This document shows, one piece after another, positions 12,818 through 29,344 of a stretch of DNA of 64,000 nucleotides (within the stretch, counting starts at the first letter, position 1; each line of letters begins with the position of its first letter). The DNA comes from Bugula neritina. Taxonomy: Eukaryota > Bryozoa > Gymnolaemata > Cheilostomatida > Bugulidae. The translations under genes and the position numbers were made by a program. Where the stretch lies: the NCBI GenBank assembly GCA_964035545.1, contig CAXIUT010000230.1, positions 744,001 to 808,000 on the forward strand, given 5' to 3'. Below the pieces are notes generated by a model. That model saw nothing but the letters and a program-made list of their open reading frames with translations, ran no database searches and had not been told where the DNA came from.

Positions 12818-15800
12818 ATGGCAACATACCGAAATTTACTGCGACACACTAAAAAATACTGCAACATACGAATTATACTTCAAGTGGTGCAACATACTGA
12901 AATACATTGTGACACACTGAAATACACTGCAACATACTGCAACATACTGCAACATACTGAATTATTGTGCGACACATTGAAATATACTGCAACATATTGA
13001 AATATACCGCAACATAATGCAACATACTAAAATAGACTGCAACATACTGAAATACATTGCAACACATTAAAATATACTGCGACATACTGAAACATACTGC
13101 AACATGCTGAAATATACTGCAACATAGTGAAATACACTATAACATATTGAAATATACTGCAACATACTGAATTACACTCTAACATACTGAAATATGCTGT
13201 AGCATACTGAAATAAACTGCAACACACAGAAGTATACTGTAATACACTGAAATGTGATGCAACATACTGAATTATACTGCAACATAGTGCAACATACTCA
13301 AATACACTACAACAAACTGCAACATACTGAAATACACTGGAACATATTGAAATACACTGCGACACATTGAAACATACTGCAACATACTGAAATACACTGT
13401 GACACATTGAAATACACTGCAACATACTGCAACATACTGCAACATACTGAAATGCATTGCAACACATTAAAATATACTGCAACATACTGAAACATACTGC
13501 AACATACTGAAATACACTGCAACACACTGAAGTATACTGTAATACACTGAAATGTAATGCAACATACTGAATTATACTGCAAAATAGTGCAACATACTGA
13601 AATACACTGTGACACACTGAAATACACTGAAACATAATGCAACATACTGCAACATACTGAAATACACCGTAACATATCGGAATACACTGCAACATACTGC
13701 AACATACTGCAACATACTGAAATACACCGTAACATATCGAAATACACTGCAACATACTGCAACATACTGAAATGCACCGGAACATAATGGAATACTCTGC
13801 AACACATTGAAATATACTGCAACAGACTGAAACATAAGGTAACGCAATGAAGTATACTGCGACACATTAAAATATACTGCAACATACTGAAATATACTGC
13901 AACATACTGAAATGTAATGTAATATACAGAAATGTACTGTAACATACTGAAATATACTGTAACAGACTGAAATATACTCTAACATACCGAAATACACTGT
14001 AACATACTGAAATATACTGCAACATACTGCAACATACTGAATTACTCTTGAACATGATGAAATACACTGCAACACATTGAAATATACTGCAACATATCGA
14101 AATGAATGGTAAACTAGTGTTATATACTGTAACATAATGAAACATACCGGAACATACTGCAACGTATTAAAGCATAGTGTAACACACTGAAATATACGGC
14201 AACATACCGAAATATACTGCAACACGTTGAAAAATACTGCAACATACTGAAATATACTGCAAGTGGTGCAAGATACTGAAATACACTGTGACACACTGAG
14301 ATACACTGCAACATACTGCAACATACTGCAACATGCTGAAATATACTGCGACATATTGAACTACACTGCTACACTCTGAAATATACTGCAACACACTGAA
14401 ACATACGGCAACATACTGAAATAAACTGCGACAGGTTGAAAATTACTGCAACATACCGAAATATACTGCGACGCCTTAAAATATTCTGCAACATACTGAA
14501 ATAGACTGCGACACCTTGAAAAATACTGCAACATACGAAATATACTGCAAGTGGTGCAACATACTGAAATACAATGTGACACACTGAAATACACTGCAAC
14601 ATACTGCAACATACTGCAACATACTGAAATATTGTGCGACACATTGAAATATACTGCAACATATTGAAATATACTGTAACATACTGCAACATACTGAAAT
14701 ACACTGCAACATACTGCAAGAAACTGCAACATACTGAAATACACTGTAACATATTGAAATACACTGCATCATACTGCAATATACTGACATACACTGGAAC
14801 ATAATGATATACACTGCAACGCATTGAAATATACTGCAACACACAGAACCGTTCGGCAACATACCGAAATATACTGCGACACAGTGAAAAATACGGCAAC
14901 ATACTGAAATATACTGCAAATGATGCACATACTTAAATACAATGTGACACACTGAAATACACTGCAACATACTGCAACAAACTGCAACATACTGAAATAC
15001 ACTTTAACATATTGAAATACACTGCATAATACTGCAACATACTGAAATACACTGGAACATATTGATATACACTCCAACACGTTCAAATACACTGCAACAC
15101 ACTGGAACATACGGCAAAAAAACCGAAGTATACTGCGACACCTTGAAAAATACTGCAACATACTGAATATACTGCAAGTGGTGCAACAAACTGAAATACA
15201 CTGTGACACACTGAAATACCTTGCAACATACTGCAACATACTGCAACATACTGAAATATACTGCGACACATTAACATATACTGCAACATACTGAAATATA
15301 CTGGAAAATACTGCAACATACTAAAATACACTTGAACATAATGAAATACACTGCAACACATTGAAATATACTGCAACATATCGAAATGAATGGTAAACTA
15401 GTGTAATATACTGTAAAATAATGAAACATACCGGAATAACTGCAACATAACGAAATATAGTGCAACACATTGAAATATACGGCAACATACCGAAATAAAC
15501 TGCGACACGTTGAAAATTACTGCAACATTCTGAAATAAACTGCAAGTGGTGCAACATACTGAAATACACTGTGACACACTGAAATACACTGAAACATAAT
15601 GCAACATACTGCAACATACTGAAATACACTGTAACATATCGAAATACACTGCAACATACTGCAACATACTGCAACATACTAAAATACACTGCAACATACT
15701 GAAATACATTGCAACACATTAAAAAATACTGCGACATACTGAAACATACTGCAACATGCTGAAATATACTGCAACATACTGAAATACACTATAACATATT

Positions 15801-16764
15801 GAAATATACTGCAACATACTGAATTACATTCCAACATACTGAAATATGCTGTAGCATACTGAAATACACTGCAACACACTGAAGTATACTGCAATACACT
15901 GAAATGTAATGCAACATACTGAATTATACTGCAACATAGTACAACATACTGAAATACACTACAATGTACTGCAACATACTGAAATACACTGGAACATATT
16001 GAAATACACTGCGACACATTGAAACATACTGCAACATACTGAAATATACTGCAAGATACTGCAACATACTGAAACAGACTGTGACATACTGAAATACACT
16101 GCAACATACTGCAAGATACCGCAACCTACTGAAATACACTGTAACATATTGAAATACACTGCATCATACTGCAACATACTGAATTGCACTGGAACATATT
16201 GATATACACTGCAACACATTGAAATATAATGCAACACACTGAAACATACGGCAATATACCGAAATATACTGCGACACCTTGAAAAATACTGCAACATACG
16301 AAATATACTGTAAGTGGTGCAACATACTGAAATACAATGTGACACACTGGAATACACTGCAACATACTGCAACATACTGCAACATACTGAAATACACTGT
16401 AACATATTGAAATACACTGCATCATACTGCAACATACTGAAAAACACTGGTACATATTGATATACACTGCAACTCATTGAAATATACTGCAACACACTGC
16501 AACATACGGCAGCATACCGAAATATACTGCGACACCTTGAAAAATACTGCAACATACTGAAATATACTGCAAGTGGTGCAACATACTGAAATACACTGTG
16601 ACATACTGAAATACACTGCAACATACTGCAAGATATTGCAACGTACGGAAATACAGTGTAACTTATTGAATTACACTGCATCATACTGCAACATACTGAG
16701 ATACACTGGAACATATTGATTTACACTGCAACACATTGAAATATACTGCAACACACTGAACCAT
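12818..16764 (+). repeat. HOR unit 2 (type B, about 3947 bp)
   Basis: Begins at the marker CCATATGGCAACATAC (ATG at 12818). It carries the type B run of seven A (15116-15122) and the variant GAACCGTTCGG near 14847. The first part is close to unit 1; the middle part (about 14476-15270) differs from type A and returns at 18334, 43249 and, shortened, at 22320 and 51078. Confidence 0.8.
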
Positions 16765-19700
16765 ATGGCAACATACCGAAATTTACTGCGACACACTAAA
16801 AAATACTGCAACATACGAATTATACTTCAAGTGGTGCAACATACTGAAATACATTGTGACACACTGAAATACACTGCAACATACTGCAACATACTGCAAC
16901 ATACTGAATTATTGTGCGACACATTGAAATATACTGCAACATATTGAAATATAACGCAACATACTGCAACATACTAAAATAGACTGCAACATACTGAAAT
17001 ACATTGCAACACATTAAAATATACTGCGACATACTGAAACATACTGCAACATGCTGAAATATACTGCAACATAGTGAAATACACTATAACATATTGAAAT
17101 ATACTGCAACATACTGAATTACACTCTAACATACTGAAATATGCTGTAGCATACTGAAATAAACTGCAACACACTGAAGTATACTGTAATACACTGAAAT
17201 GTGATGCAACATACTGAATTATACTGCAACATAGTGCAACATACTCAAATACACTACAACAAACTGCAACATACTGAAATACACTGGAACATATTGAAAT
17301 ACACTGCGACACATTGAAACATACTGCAACATACTGAAATACACTGTGACACATTGAAATACACTGCAACATACTGCAACATACTGCAACATACTGAAAT
17401 GCATTGCAACACATTAAAATATACTGCAACATACTGAAACATACTGCAACATACTGAAATACACTGCAACACACTGAAGTATACTGTAATACACTGAAAT
17501 GTAATGCAACATACTGAATTATACTGCAAAATAGTGCAACATACTGAAATAAACTGTGACACACTGAAATACACTGAAACATAATGCAACATACTGCAAC
17601 ATACTGAAATACACTGTAACATATCGGAATACACTGCAACATACTGCAACATACTGCAACATACTGAAATACACCGTAACATATCGAAATACACTGCAAC
17701 ATACTGCAACATACTGAAATGCACCGGAACATAATGGAATACTCTGCAACACATTGAAATATACTGCAACAGACTGAAACATAAGGTAACGCAATGAAGT
17801 ATACTGCGACACATTAAAATATACTGCAACATACTGAAATATACTGCAACATACTGAAATGTAATGTAATATACAGAAATGTACTGTAACATACTGAAAT
17901 ATACTGTAACAGACTGAAATATACTCTAACATACCGAAATACACTGTAACATACTGAAATATACTGCAACATACTGCAACATACTGAATTACACTTGAAC
18001 ATGATGAAATACACTGCAACACATTGAAATATACTGCAACATATCGAAATGAATGGTAAACTAGTGTTATATACTGTAACATAATGAAACATACCGGAAC
18101 ATACTGCAACGTATTAAAGCATAGTGTAACACACTGAAATATACGGCAACATACCGAAATATACTGCAACACGTTGAAAAATACTGCAACATACTGAAAT
18201 ATACTGCGACATATTGAACTACACTGCTACACTCTGAAATATACTGCAACACACTGAAACATACGGCAACATACTGAAATAAACTGCGACAGGTTGAAAA
18301 TTACTGCAACATACCAAAATATACTGCGACGCCTTAAAATATTCTGCAACATACTGAAATAGACTGCGACACCTTGAAAAATACTGCAACATACGAAATA
18401 TACTGCAAGTGGTGCAACATACTGAAATACAATGTGACACACTGAAATACACTGCAACATACTGCAACATACTGCAACATACTGAAATATTGTGCGACAC
18501 ATTGAAATATACTGCAACATATTGAAATATACTGTAACATACTGCAACATACTAAAATACACTGCAACATACTGCAAGAAACTGCAACATACTGAAATAC
18601 ACTGTAACATATTGAAATACACTGCATCATACTGCAATATACTGACATACACTGGAACATAATGATATACACTGCAACACATTGAAATATACTGCAACAC
18701 ACGGAACCGTTCGGCAACATACCGAAATATACTGCGACACAGTGAAAAATACGGCAACATACTGAAATATACTGCAAATGATGCACATACTTAAATACAA
18801 TGTGACACACTGAAATACACTGCAACATACTGCAACAAACTGCAACATACTGAAATACACTTTAACATATTGAAATACACTGCATAATACTGCAACATAC
18901 TGAAATACACTGGAACATATTGATATACACTCCAACACGTTCAAATACACTGCAACACACTGGAACATACGGCAAAAAAACCGAAGTATACTGCGACACC
19001 TTGAAAAATACTGCAACATACTGAATATACTGCAAGTGGTGCAACAAACTGAAATACACTGTGACACACTGAAATACCTTGCAACATACTGCAACATACT
19101 GCAACATACTGAAATATACTGCGACACATTAACATATACTGCAACATACTGAAATATACTGGAAAATACTGCAACATACTAAAATACACTTGAACATAAT
19201 GAAATACACTGCAACACATTGAAATATACTGCAACATATCGAAATGAATGGTAAACTAGTGTAATATACTGTAAAATAATGAAACATACCGGAATAACTG
19301 CAACATAACGAAATATAGTGCAACACATTGAAATATACGGCAACATACCGAAATAAACTGCGACACGTTGAAAATTACTGCAACATTCTGAAATAAACTG
19401 CAAGTGGTGCAACATACTGAAATACACTGTGACACACTGAAATACACTGAAACATAATGCAACATACTGCAACATACTGAAATACACTGTAACATATCGA
19501 AATACACTGCAACATACTGCAACATACTGCAACATACTAAAATACACTGCAACATACTGAAATACATTGCAACACATTAAAAAATACTGCGACATACTGA
19601 AACATACTGCAACATGCTGAAATATACTGCAACATACTGAAATACACTATAACATATTGAAATATACTGCAACATACTGAATTACACTCCAACATACTGA

Positions 19701-20621
19701 AATATGCTGTAGCATACTGAAATACACTGCAACACACTGAAGTATACTGCAATACACTGAAATGTAATGCAACATACTGAATTATACTGCAACATAGTAC
19801 AACATACTGAAATACACTACAATGTACTGCAACATACTGAAATACACTGGAACATATTGAAATACACTGCGACACATTGAAACATACTGCAACATACTGA
19901 AATATACTGCAAGATACCGCAACATACTGAAACAGACTGTGACATACTGAAATACACTGCAACATACTGCAAGATACCGCAACCTACTGAAATACACTGT
20001 AACATATTGAAATACACTGCATCATACTGCAACATACTGAATTACACTGGAACATATTGATATACACTGACAACATTGAAATATAATGCAACACACTGAA
20101 ACATACGGCAATATACCGAAATATACTGCGACACCTTGAAAAATACTGCAACATACGAAATATACTGCAAGTGGTGCAACATACTGAAATACAATGTGAC
20201 ACACTGGAATACACTGCAACATACTGCAACATACTGCAACATACTGAAATACACTGTAACATATTGAAATACACTGCATCATACTGCAACATACTGAAAA
20301 ACACTGGTACATATTGATATACACTGCAACTCATTGAAATATACTGCAACACACTGCAACATACGGCAGCATACCGAAATATACTGCGACACCTTGAAAA
20401 ATACTGCAACATACTGAAATATACTGCAAGTGGTGCAACATACTGAAATACACTGTGACATACTGGAATACACTGCAACATACTGCAAGATATTGCAACG
20501 TACGGAAATACAGTGTAACTTATTGAATTACACTGCATCATACTGCAACATACTGAGATACACTGGAACATATTGATTTACACTGCAACACATTGAAATA
20601 TACTGCAACACACTGAACCAT
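16765..20621 (+). repeat. HOR unit 3 (type B, about 3857 bp)
   Basis: Tandem neighbour of unit 2 with the same variant order; A7 run at 18974-18980 and CCGTTCGG near 18706. It is shorter than unit 2 mainly by the loss of one short run of monomers near 18200, where unit 2 carries a CAAGTGGTGCAAGATACTG stretch. Confidence 0.8.
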
Positions 20622-23600
20622 ATGGCAACATACCGAAATTTACTGCGACACACTAAAAAATACTGCAACATACGAATTATATTTCAAGTGGTGCAACATA
20701 CTGAAATACATTGTGACACACTGAAATACACTGCAACATACTGCAACATACTGCAACATACTGAATTATTGTGCGACACATTGAAATATACTGCAACATA
20801 TTGAAATATACCGCAACATACTGCAACATACTAAAATAGACTGCAACATACTGAAATACATTGCAACACATTAAAATATACTGCGACATACTGAAACATA
20901 CTGCAACATGCTGAAATATACTGCAACGTAGTGAAATACACTATAACATATTGAAATATACTGCAACATACTGAATTACACTCTAACATACTGAAATATG
21001 CTGTAGCATACTGAAATAAACTGCAACACACTGAAGTATACTGTAATACACTGAAATGTGATGCAACATACTGAATTATACTGCAACATAGTGCAACATA
21101 CTCAAATACACTACAACAAACTGCAACATACTGAAATACACTGGAACATATTGAAATACACTGCGACACATTGAAACATACTGCAACATACTGAAATACA
21201 CTGTGACACATTGAAATACACTGCAACATACTGCAACATACTGCAACATACTGAAATGCATTGCAACACATTAAAATATACTGCAACATACTGAAACATA
21301 CTGCAACATACTGAAATACACTGCAACACACTGAAGTATACTGTAATACACTGAAATGTAATGCAACATACTGAATTATACTGCAAAATAGTGCAACATA
21401 CTGAAATACACTGTGACACACTGAAGTATACTGTAATACACTGAAATGTAATGCAACATACTGAATTATACTGCAAAATAGTGCAACATACTGAAATACA
21501 CTGTGACACACTGAAATACACTGAAACATAATGCAACATACTGCAACATACTGAAATACACTGTAACATATCGGAATACACTGCAACATACTGCAACATA
21601 CTGCAACATACTGAAATGCACCGGAACATAATGGAATACTCTGCAACACATTGAAATATACTGCAACAGACTGAAACATAAGGTAACGCAATGAAGTATA
21701 CTGCGACACATTAAAATATACTGCAACATACTGAAATATACTGCAACATACTGAAATGTTATGTAATATACAGAAATGTACTGTAACATACTGAAATATA
21801 CTGTAACAGACTGAAATATACTCTAACATACCGAAATACACTGTAACATACTGAAATATACTGCAACATACTGCAACATACTGAATTACACTTGAACATG
21901 ATGAAATACACTGCAACACATTGAAATATACTGCAACATATCGAAATGAATGGTAAACTAGTGTTATATACTGTAACATAATGAAACATACCGGAACATA
22001 CTGCAACGTATTAAAGCATAGTGTAACACACTGAAATATACGGCAACATACCGAAATATACTGCAACACGTTGAAAAATACTGCAACATACTGAAATATA
22101 CTGCAAGTGGTGCAACATACTGAAATACACTGTGACACACTGAGATACACTGCAACATACTGCAACATACTGCAACATGCTGAAATATACTGCGACATAT
22201 TGAACTACACTGCTACACTCTGAAATATACTGCAACACACTGAAACATACGGCAACATACTGAAATAAACTGCGACAGGTTGAAAATTACTGCAACATAC
22301 CGAAATATACTGCGACGCCTTAAAATATTCTGCAACATACTGAAATAGACTGCGACACCTTGAAAAATACTGCAATATACGAAATATACTGCAAGTGGTG
22401 CAACATACTGAAATACAATGTGACACACTGAAATACACTGCAACATACTGCAACATACTGCAACATACTGAAATATTGTGCGACACATTGAAATATACTG
22501 CAACATATTGAAATATACTGTAACATACTGCAACATACTGAAATACACTGCAACATACTGCAAGAAACTGCAACATACTGAAATACACTGTAACATATTG
22601 AAATACACTGCATCATACTGCAATATACTGACATACACTGGAACATAATGATATACACTGCAACACATTAAAATATACTGCAACACACGGAACCGTTCGG
22701 CAACATACCGAAATATACTGCGACACAGTGAAAAATACGGCAACATACTGAAATATACTGCAAATGATGCACATACTTAAATACAATGTGACACACTGAA
22801 ATACACTGCAACATACTGCAACAAACTGCAACATACTGAAATACACTTTAACATATTGAAATACACTGCATAATACTGCAACATACTGAAATACACTGGA
22901 ACATATTGATATACACTCCAACACGTTCAAATACACTGCAACACACTGGAACATACGGCAAAAAAACCGAAGTATACTGCGACACCTTGAAAAATACTGC
23001 AACATACTGAATATACTGCAAGTGGTGCAACAAACTGAAATACACTGTGACACACTGAAATACCTTGCAACATACTGCAACATACTGCAACATACTGAAA
23101 TATACTGCGACACATTAACATATACTGCAACATACTGAAATATACTGGAAAATACTGCAACATACTAAAATACACTTGAACATAATGAAATACACTGCAA
23201 CACATTGAAATATACTGCAACATATCGAAATGAATGGTAAACTAGTGTAATATACTGTAAAATAATGAAACATACCGGAATAACTGCAACATAACGAAAT
23301 ATAGTGCAACACATTGAAATATACGGCAACATACCGAAATAAACTGCGACACGTTGAAAATTACTGCAACATTCTGAAATAAACTGCAAGTGGTGCAACA
23401 TACTGAAATACACTGTGACACACTGAAATACACTGAAACATAATGCAACATACTGCAACATACTGAAATACACTGTAACATATCGAAATACACTGCAACA
23501 TACTGCAACATACTGCAACATACTAAAATACACTGCAACATACTGAAATACATTGCAACACATTAAAAAATACTGCGACATACTGAAACATACTGCAACA

Positions 23601-24608
23601 TGCTGAAATATACTGCAACATACTGAAATACACTATAACATATTGAAATATACTGCAACATACTGAATTACACTCCAACATACTGAAATATGCTGTAGCA
23701 TACTGAAATACACTGCAACACACTGAAGTATACTGCAATACACTGAAATGTAATGCAACATACTGAATTATACTGCAACATAGTACAACATACTGAAATA
23801 CACTACAATGTACTGCAACATACTGAAATACACTGGAACATATTGAAATACACTGCGACACATTGAAACATACTGCAACATACTGAAATATACTGCAAGA
23901 TACCGCAACATACTGAAACAGACTGTGACATACTGAAATACACTGCAACATACTGCAAGATACCGCAACCTACTGAAATACACTGTAACATATTGAAATA
24001 CACTGCATCATACTGCAACATACTGAATTACACTGGAACATATTGATATACACTGCAACACATTGAAATATAATGCAACACACTGAAACATACGGCAATA
24101 TACCGAAATATACTGCGACACCTTGAAAAATACTGCAACATACGAAATATACTGCAAGTGGTGCAACATACTGAAATACAATGTGACACACTGGAATACA
24201 CTGCAACATACTGCAACATACTGCAACATACTGAAATACACTGTAACATATTGAAATACACTGCATCATACTGCAACATACTGAAAAACACTGGTACATA
24301 TTGATATACACTGCAAGTCATTGAAATATACTGCAACACACTGCAACATACGGCAGCATACCGAAATATACTGCGACACCTTGAAAAATACTGCAACATA
24401 CTGAATTATACTGCAAGTGGTGCAACATACTGAAATACACTGTGACATACTGAAATACACTGCAACATACTGCAAGATATTGCAACGTACGGAAATACAG
24501 TGTAACTTATTGAATTACACTGCATCATACTGCAACATACTGAGATACACTGGAACATATTGATTTACACTGCAACACATAGAAATATACTGCAACACAC
24601 TGAACCAT
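20622..24608 (+). repeat. HOR unit 4 (type B, about 3987 bp)
   Basis: Third consecutive type B unit, with A7 at 22960-22966 and CCGTTCGG near 22692. It is longer than its neighbours partly because of a 90-bp tandem duplication at 21333-21512. Its right part, from about 23383, is also the start of the 5962-bp duplicated block. Confidence 0.8.
21333..21512 (+). repeat. 90-bp tandem duplication (9 monomers x 2)
   Basis: 21333-21422 and 21423-21512 are the same nine 10-mers (GAAGTATACT ... GTGACACACT) in the same order. Sibling HORs carry them once (for example near 13530). This is a single in-register gain of nine monomers. Confidence 0.93.
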
Positions 24609-27600
24609 ATGGCAACATACCGAAATTTACTGCGACACACTAAAAAATACTGCAACATACGAATTATACTTCAAGTGGTGCAACATACTGAAATACATTG
24701 TGACACACTGAAATACACTGCAACATACTGCAACATACTGCAACATACTGAATTATTGTGCGACACATTGAAATATACTGCAACATATTGAAATATACCG
24801 CAACATACTGCAACATACTAAAATAGACTGCAACATACTGAAATACATTGCAACACAATAAAATATACTGCGACATACTGAAACATACTGCAACATGCTG
24901 AAATATACTGCAACATAGTGAAATACACTATAACATATTGAAATATACTGCAACATACTGAATTACACTCTAACATACTGAAATATGCTGTAGCATACTG
25001 AAATAAACTGCAACACACTGAAGTATACTGTAATACACTGAAATGTGATGCAACATATTGAATTATACTGCAACATAGTGCAACATACTCAAATACACTA
25101 CAACAAACTGCAACATACTGAAGTACACTGGAACATATTGAAATACACTGCGACACATTGAAACATACTGCAACATACTGAAATACACTGTGACACATTG
25201 AAATACATTGCAAAACATCGAAATAGACTGCAACATACTGAAATATGCTGTAGCATACTGAAAGACACTAAAACTCACTGCAGTATAGTGTAATAAACGG
25301 AAATGTACTGCAACATGCCGAAATATACTGCAACATACTGAAATACACCGGAACATTATGATATGCACTGCAACACATTGAAATATACTGCAACACACTG
25401 AAACATAAGGCAAAATACTGAAATATACTGTAGCATACTGAATTACACTTGAACATAATGAAATACACTGCAACACATTGAAATATACTGCAACATATCG
25501 AAATGAATGGTAAACTAGTGTAATATACTGTAACATAATGACACATACCGGAACATACTGCAACGTATTAAAGCACAGTGTAACACACTGAAATATACGG
25601 CAACATACCGAAATATACTGCAACACGTTCAAAAATACTGCAACATACTGAAATATACTGCAACATATTGAACTACACTGCTACACTCTGAAATATACTG
25701 CAACACACTGAAACATACGGCAACATACTGAAATAAACTGCGACACATTGAAAATTACTGCAACATACTGAAATATACTGCGACGCCTTAAAATATTCTG
25801 CAACATACTGAAATAGACTGCGACACCTTGAAAAACACTGCAACATACGAAATATACTGCAAGTGGTGCAACATACTGAAATACAATGTGACACACTGAA
25901 ATACATTGCAACATACTGCAACATACTGCAACATACTGAAATATTGTGCGACACATTGAAATATACTGCAACATATTGAAATATACTGTAACATACTGCA
26001 ACGTACTAAAATACACTGCAGCATACTGGAATACATTGCAACACATTAAAATATACTGCGACATACTGAAACATACTGCAACATACTGAAATACACTATA
26101 ACATATTGAAATATACTGCAACATACTGAATTACACTCTAAGATGCTGAAATATGCTGTAGCATACTGAAATACACTGCAACACACTGAAGTGTACTGAA
26201 ATACACTGCAACATACTGCAAGATACCGCAACCTACTGAAATACACTGTAACATATTGAAATACACTGCATCATACTGCAACATACTGAATTACACTGGA
26301 ACATATTGATATAGACTGCAACACATTGAAATATAATGCAACACACTGAAACATACGGCAATATACCGAAATATACTGCGACACCTTGAAAAATACTGCA
26401 ACATACGAAATATACTGCAATTGGTGCAACATACTGAAGTACAATGTGACACACTGGAATACACTGCAACATACTGCAACATACTGCAACATACTGAAAT
26501 ACACTGTAACATATTGAAATACACTGCATCATACTGCAACATACTGAAAAACACTGGAACATATTGATATACACTGCAACTCATTGAAATATACTGCAAC
26601 ACACTGCAACATACGGCAGCATACCGAAATATACTGCGACACCTTGAAAAATACTGCAACATACTGAAATATACTGCAAGTGGTGCAACATACTGAAATA
26701 CACTGTGACATACTGAAACACACTGCAACATACTGCAAGATATTGCAACGTACGGAAATACAGTGTAACTTATTGAATTACACTGCATCATACTGCAACA
26801 TACTGAGATACACTGAAACATATTGATATACACTGCAACACATTGAAATATACTGCAACACACTGAACCATATGGCAACATACAGAAATTTACTGCGACA
26901 CACTAAAAAATACTGCAACATACGAATTATACTTCAAGTGGTGCAACATACTGAAATACATTGTGACACACTGAAATACACTGCAACATACTGCAACATA
27001 CTGCAACATACTGAATTATTGTGCTACACATTGAAATATACTGCAACATATTGAAATATACCGTAACATACTGCAACATACTAAAATAGACTGCAACATA
27101 CTGAAATACATTGCAACACATTAAAATATACTGCGACATACCGAAACATACTGCAACATGCTGAAATATACTGCAACATACTGAAATACACTATAACATA
27201 TTGAAATATACTGCAACATACTGAATTACACTCTAACATACTGAAATATGCTGTAGCATACTGAAATACACTGCAACACACTGAAGTATACTATAATACA
27301 CTGAAATGTGATGCAACATACTGAATTATACTGCAACATAGTGCAACATACTCAAATGCACTACAACAAACTGCAACATACTGAAATACACTGGAACATA
27401 TTGAAATACACTGCGACACATTGAAACATACTGCAACATACTGAAATACACTGTGACACATTGAAATACACTGCAACATACTGCAACATACTGCAACATA
27501 CTGAAATACATTGCAACACATTAAAATATACTGCAACATACTGAAACATACTGCAACATACTGAAATATACTGCAACACACTGAAACATACGGCAACATA

Positions 27601-29344
27601 CCGAAATAAACTGCGACGCTTTGAAAATTACTGCAACATACTGAAATATACTGCGACGCCTTAAAATATACTGCAACATACTGAAATAGACTGCAAGTGG
27701 TGCAACATAGTGAAATACACTGTGACACATTGAAATACACTGCAACATACTGCAACATACTGCAACATACTGCAACATACTGAAATGCATTGCAACACAT
27801 TAAAATATACTGCAACATACTGCAACATACTGAAATACACTGCAACACACTGAAGTATACTGTAATACACTGAAATGTAATGCAACATACTGAATTATAC
27901 TGCAAAATAGTGCAACATACTGAAATACACTGTGACACACTGAAATACACTGAAACATAATGCAACATACTGCAACATACTGAAATACACTGTAACATAT
28001 CGGAATACACTGCAACATACTGCAACATACTGCAACATACTGAAATACAGCGTAACATATCGAAATACACTGCAACATACTGCAACATACTGAAATGCAC
28101 CGGAACATAATGGAATACTCTGCAACACATTGAAATATACTGCAACAGACTGAAACATAAGGTAACGCAATGAAGTATACTGCGACACATTAAAATATAC
28201 TGCAACATACTGAAGTATACTGCAACATACTGAAATGTAATGTAATATACAGAAATGTACTGTAACATACTGAAATATACTGTAACAGACTGAAATATAC
28301 TCTAACATACCGAAATACACTGTAACATACTGAAATATACTGCAACATACTGCAACATACTGAATTACACTTGAACATGATGAGATACACTGCAACACAT
28401 TGAAATATACTGCAACATATCAAAATGAATGGTAAACTAGTGTTATATACTGTAACATAATGAAACATACCGGAACATACTGCAACGTATTAAAGCATAG
28501 TGTAACACACTGAAATATACGGCAACATACCGAAATATACTGCAACACGTTGAAAAATACTGCAACATACTGAAATATACTGCAAGTGGTGCAACATACT
28601 GAAATACACTGTGACACACTGAGATACACTGCAACATACTGCAACATACTGCAACATGCTGAAATATACTGCGACATATTGAACTACACTGCTACACTCT
28701 GAAATATACTGCAACATATCGAAATGAATGGTAAACTAGTGTTATATACTGTAACATAATGAAACATACCGGAACATACTGCAACGTATTAAAGCATAGT
28801 GTAACACACTGAAATATACGGCAACATACCGAAATATACTGCAACACGTTGAAAAATACTGCAACATACTGAAATATACTGCAAGTGGTGCAACATACTG
28901 AAATACACTGTGACACACTGAGATACACTGCAACATACTGCAACATACTGCAACATGCTGAAATATACTGCGACATATTGAACTACACTGCTACACTCTG
29001 AAATACACTGCAACACACTGAAACATACGGCAACATACTGAAATAAACTGCGACACCTTGAAAAATACTGCAACATACGAAATATACTGCAATTGGTGCA
29101 ACATACTGAAGTACAATGTGACACACTGGAATACACTGCAACATACTGCAACATACTGCAACATACTGAAATACACTGTAACATATTGAAATACACTGCA
29201 TCATACTGCAACATACTGAAAAACACTGGAACATATTGATATACACTGCAACTCATTGAAATATACTGCAACACACTGCAACATACGGCAGCATACCGAA
29301 ATATACTGCGACACCTTGAAAAATACTGCAACATACTGAAATAT
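23383..29344 (+). repeat. 5962-bp tandem duplication, copy 1
   Basis: Matches 29345-35306 at a constant offset of 5962 throughout, with no net indel. I noticed only four substitutions: 24317 (G/C), near 25124 (G/A), near 25747 (A/G) and 29224 (C/T). It contains the tail of HOR unit 4, a short type C unit (24609-26871, 2263 bp) and part of the next (from 26872). Breakpoints fall inside a shared stretch of about 40 bp beginning ACTGCAAGTGGTGCAACA. Confidence 0.93.
28402..28999 (+). repeat. 299-bp tandem duplication (copy 1 of the 5962 block)
   Basis: 28402-28700 and 28701-28999 repeat the same monomer series, including GAATGGTAAACTAGTG, CAACGTATTAAAGC and a CAAGTGGTG block. The length is 299 rather than 300 because one monomer is the 9-bp GCAAGTGGT. 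Confidence 0.92.

Noticed and set aside
12818-13000. 60-codon + strand open frame (MATYRNLLRHTKKYC...) repeated in about 15 places
   Set aside because: It is open only because a few monomers here have lost the TGA of ACTGAA (ACTAAAAA, CATACGAA, TTCAAG). Its sequence is read-through of ACTGCAACAT units. It is useful as an HOR marker but not as a gene.
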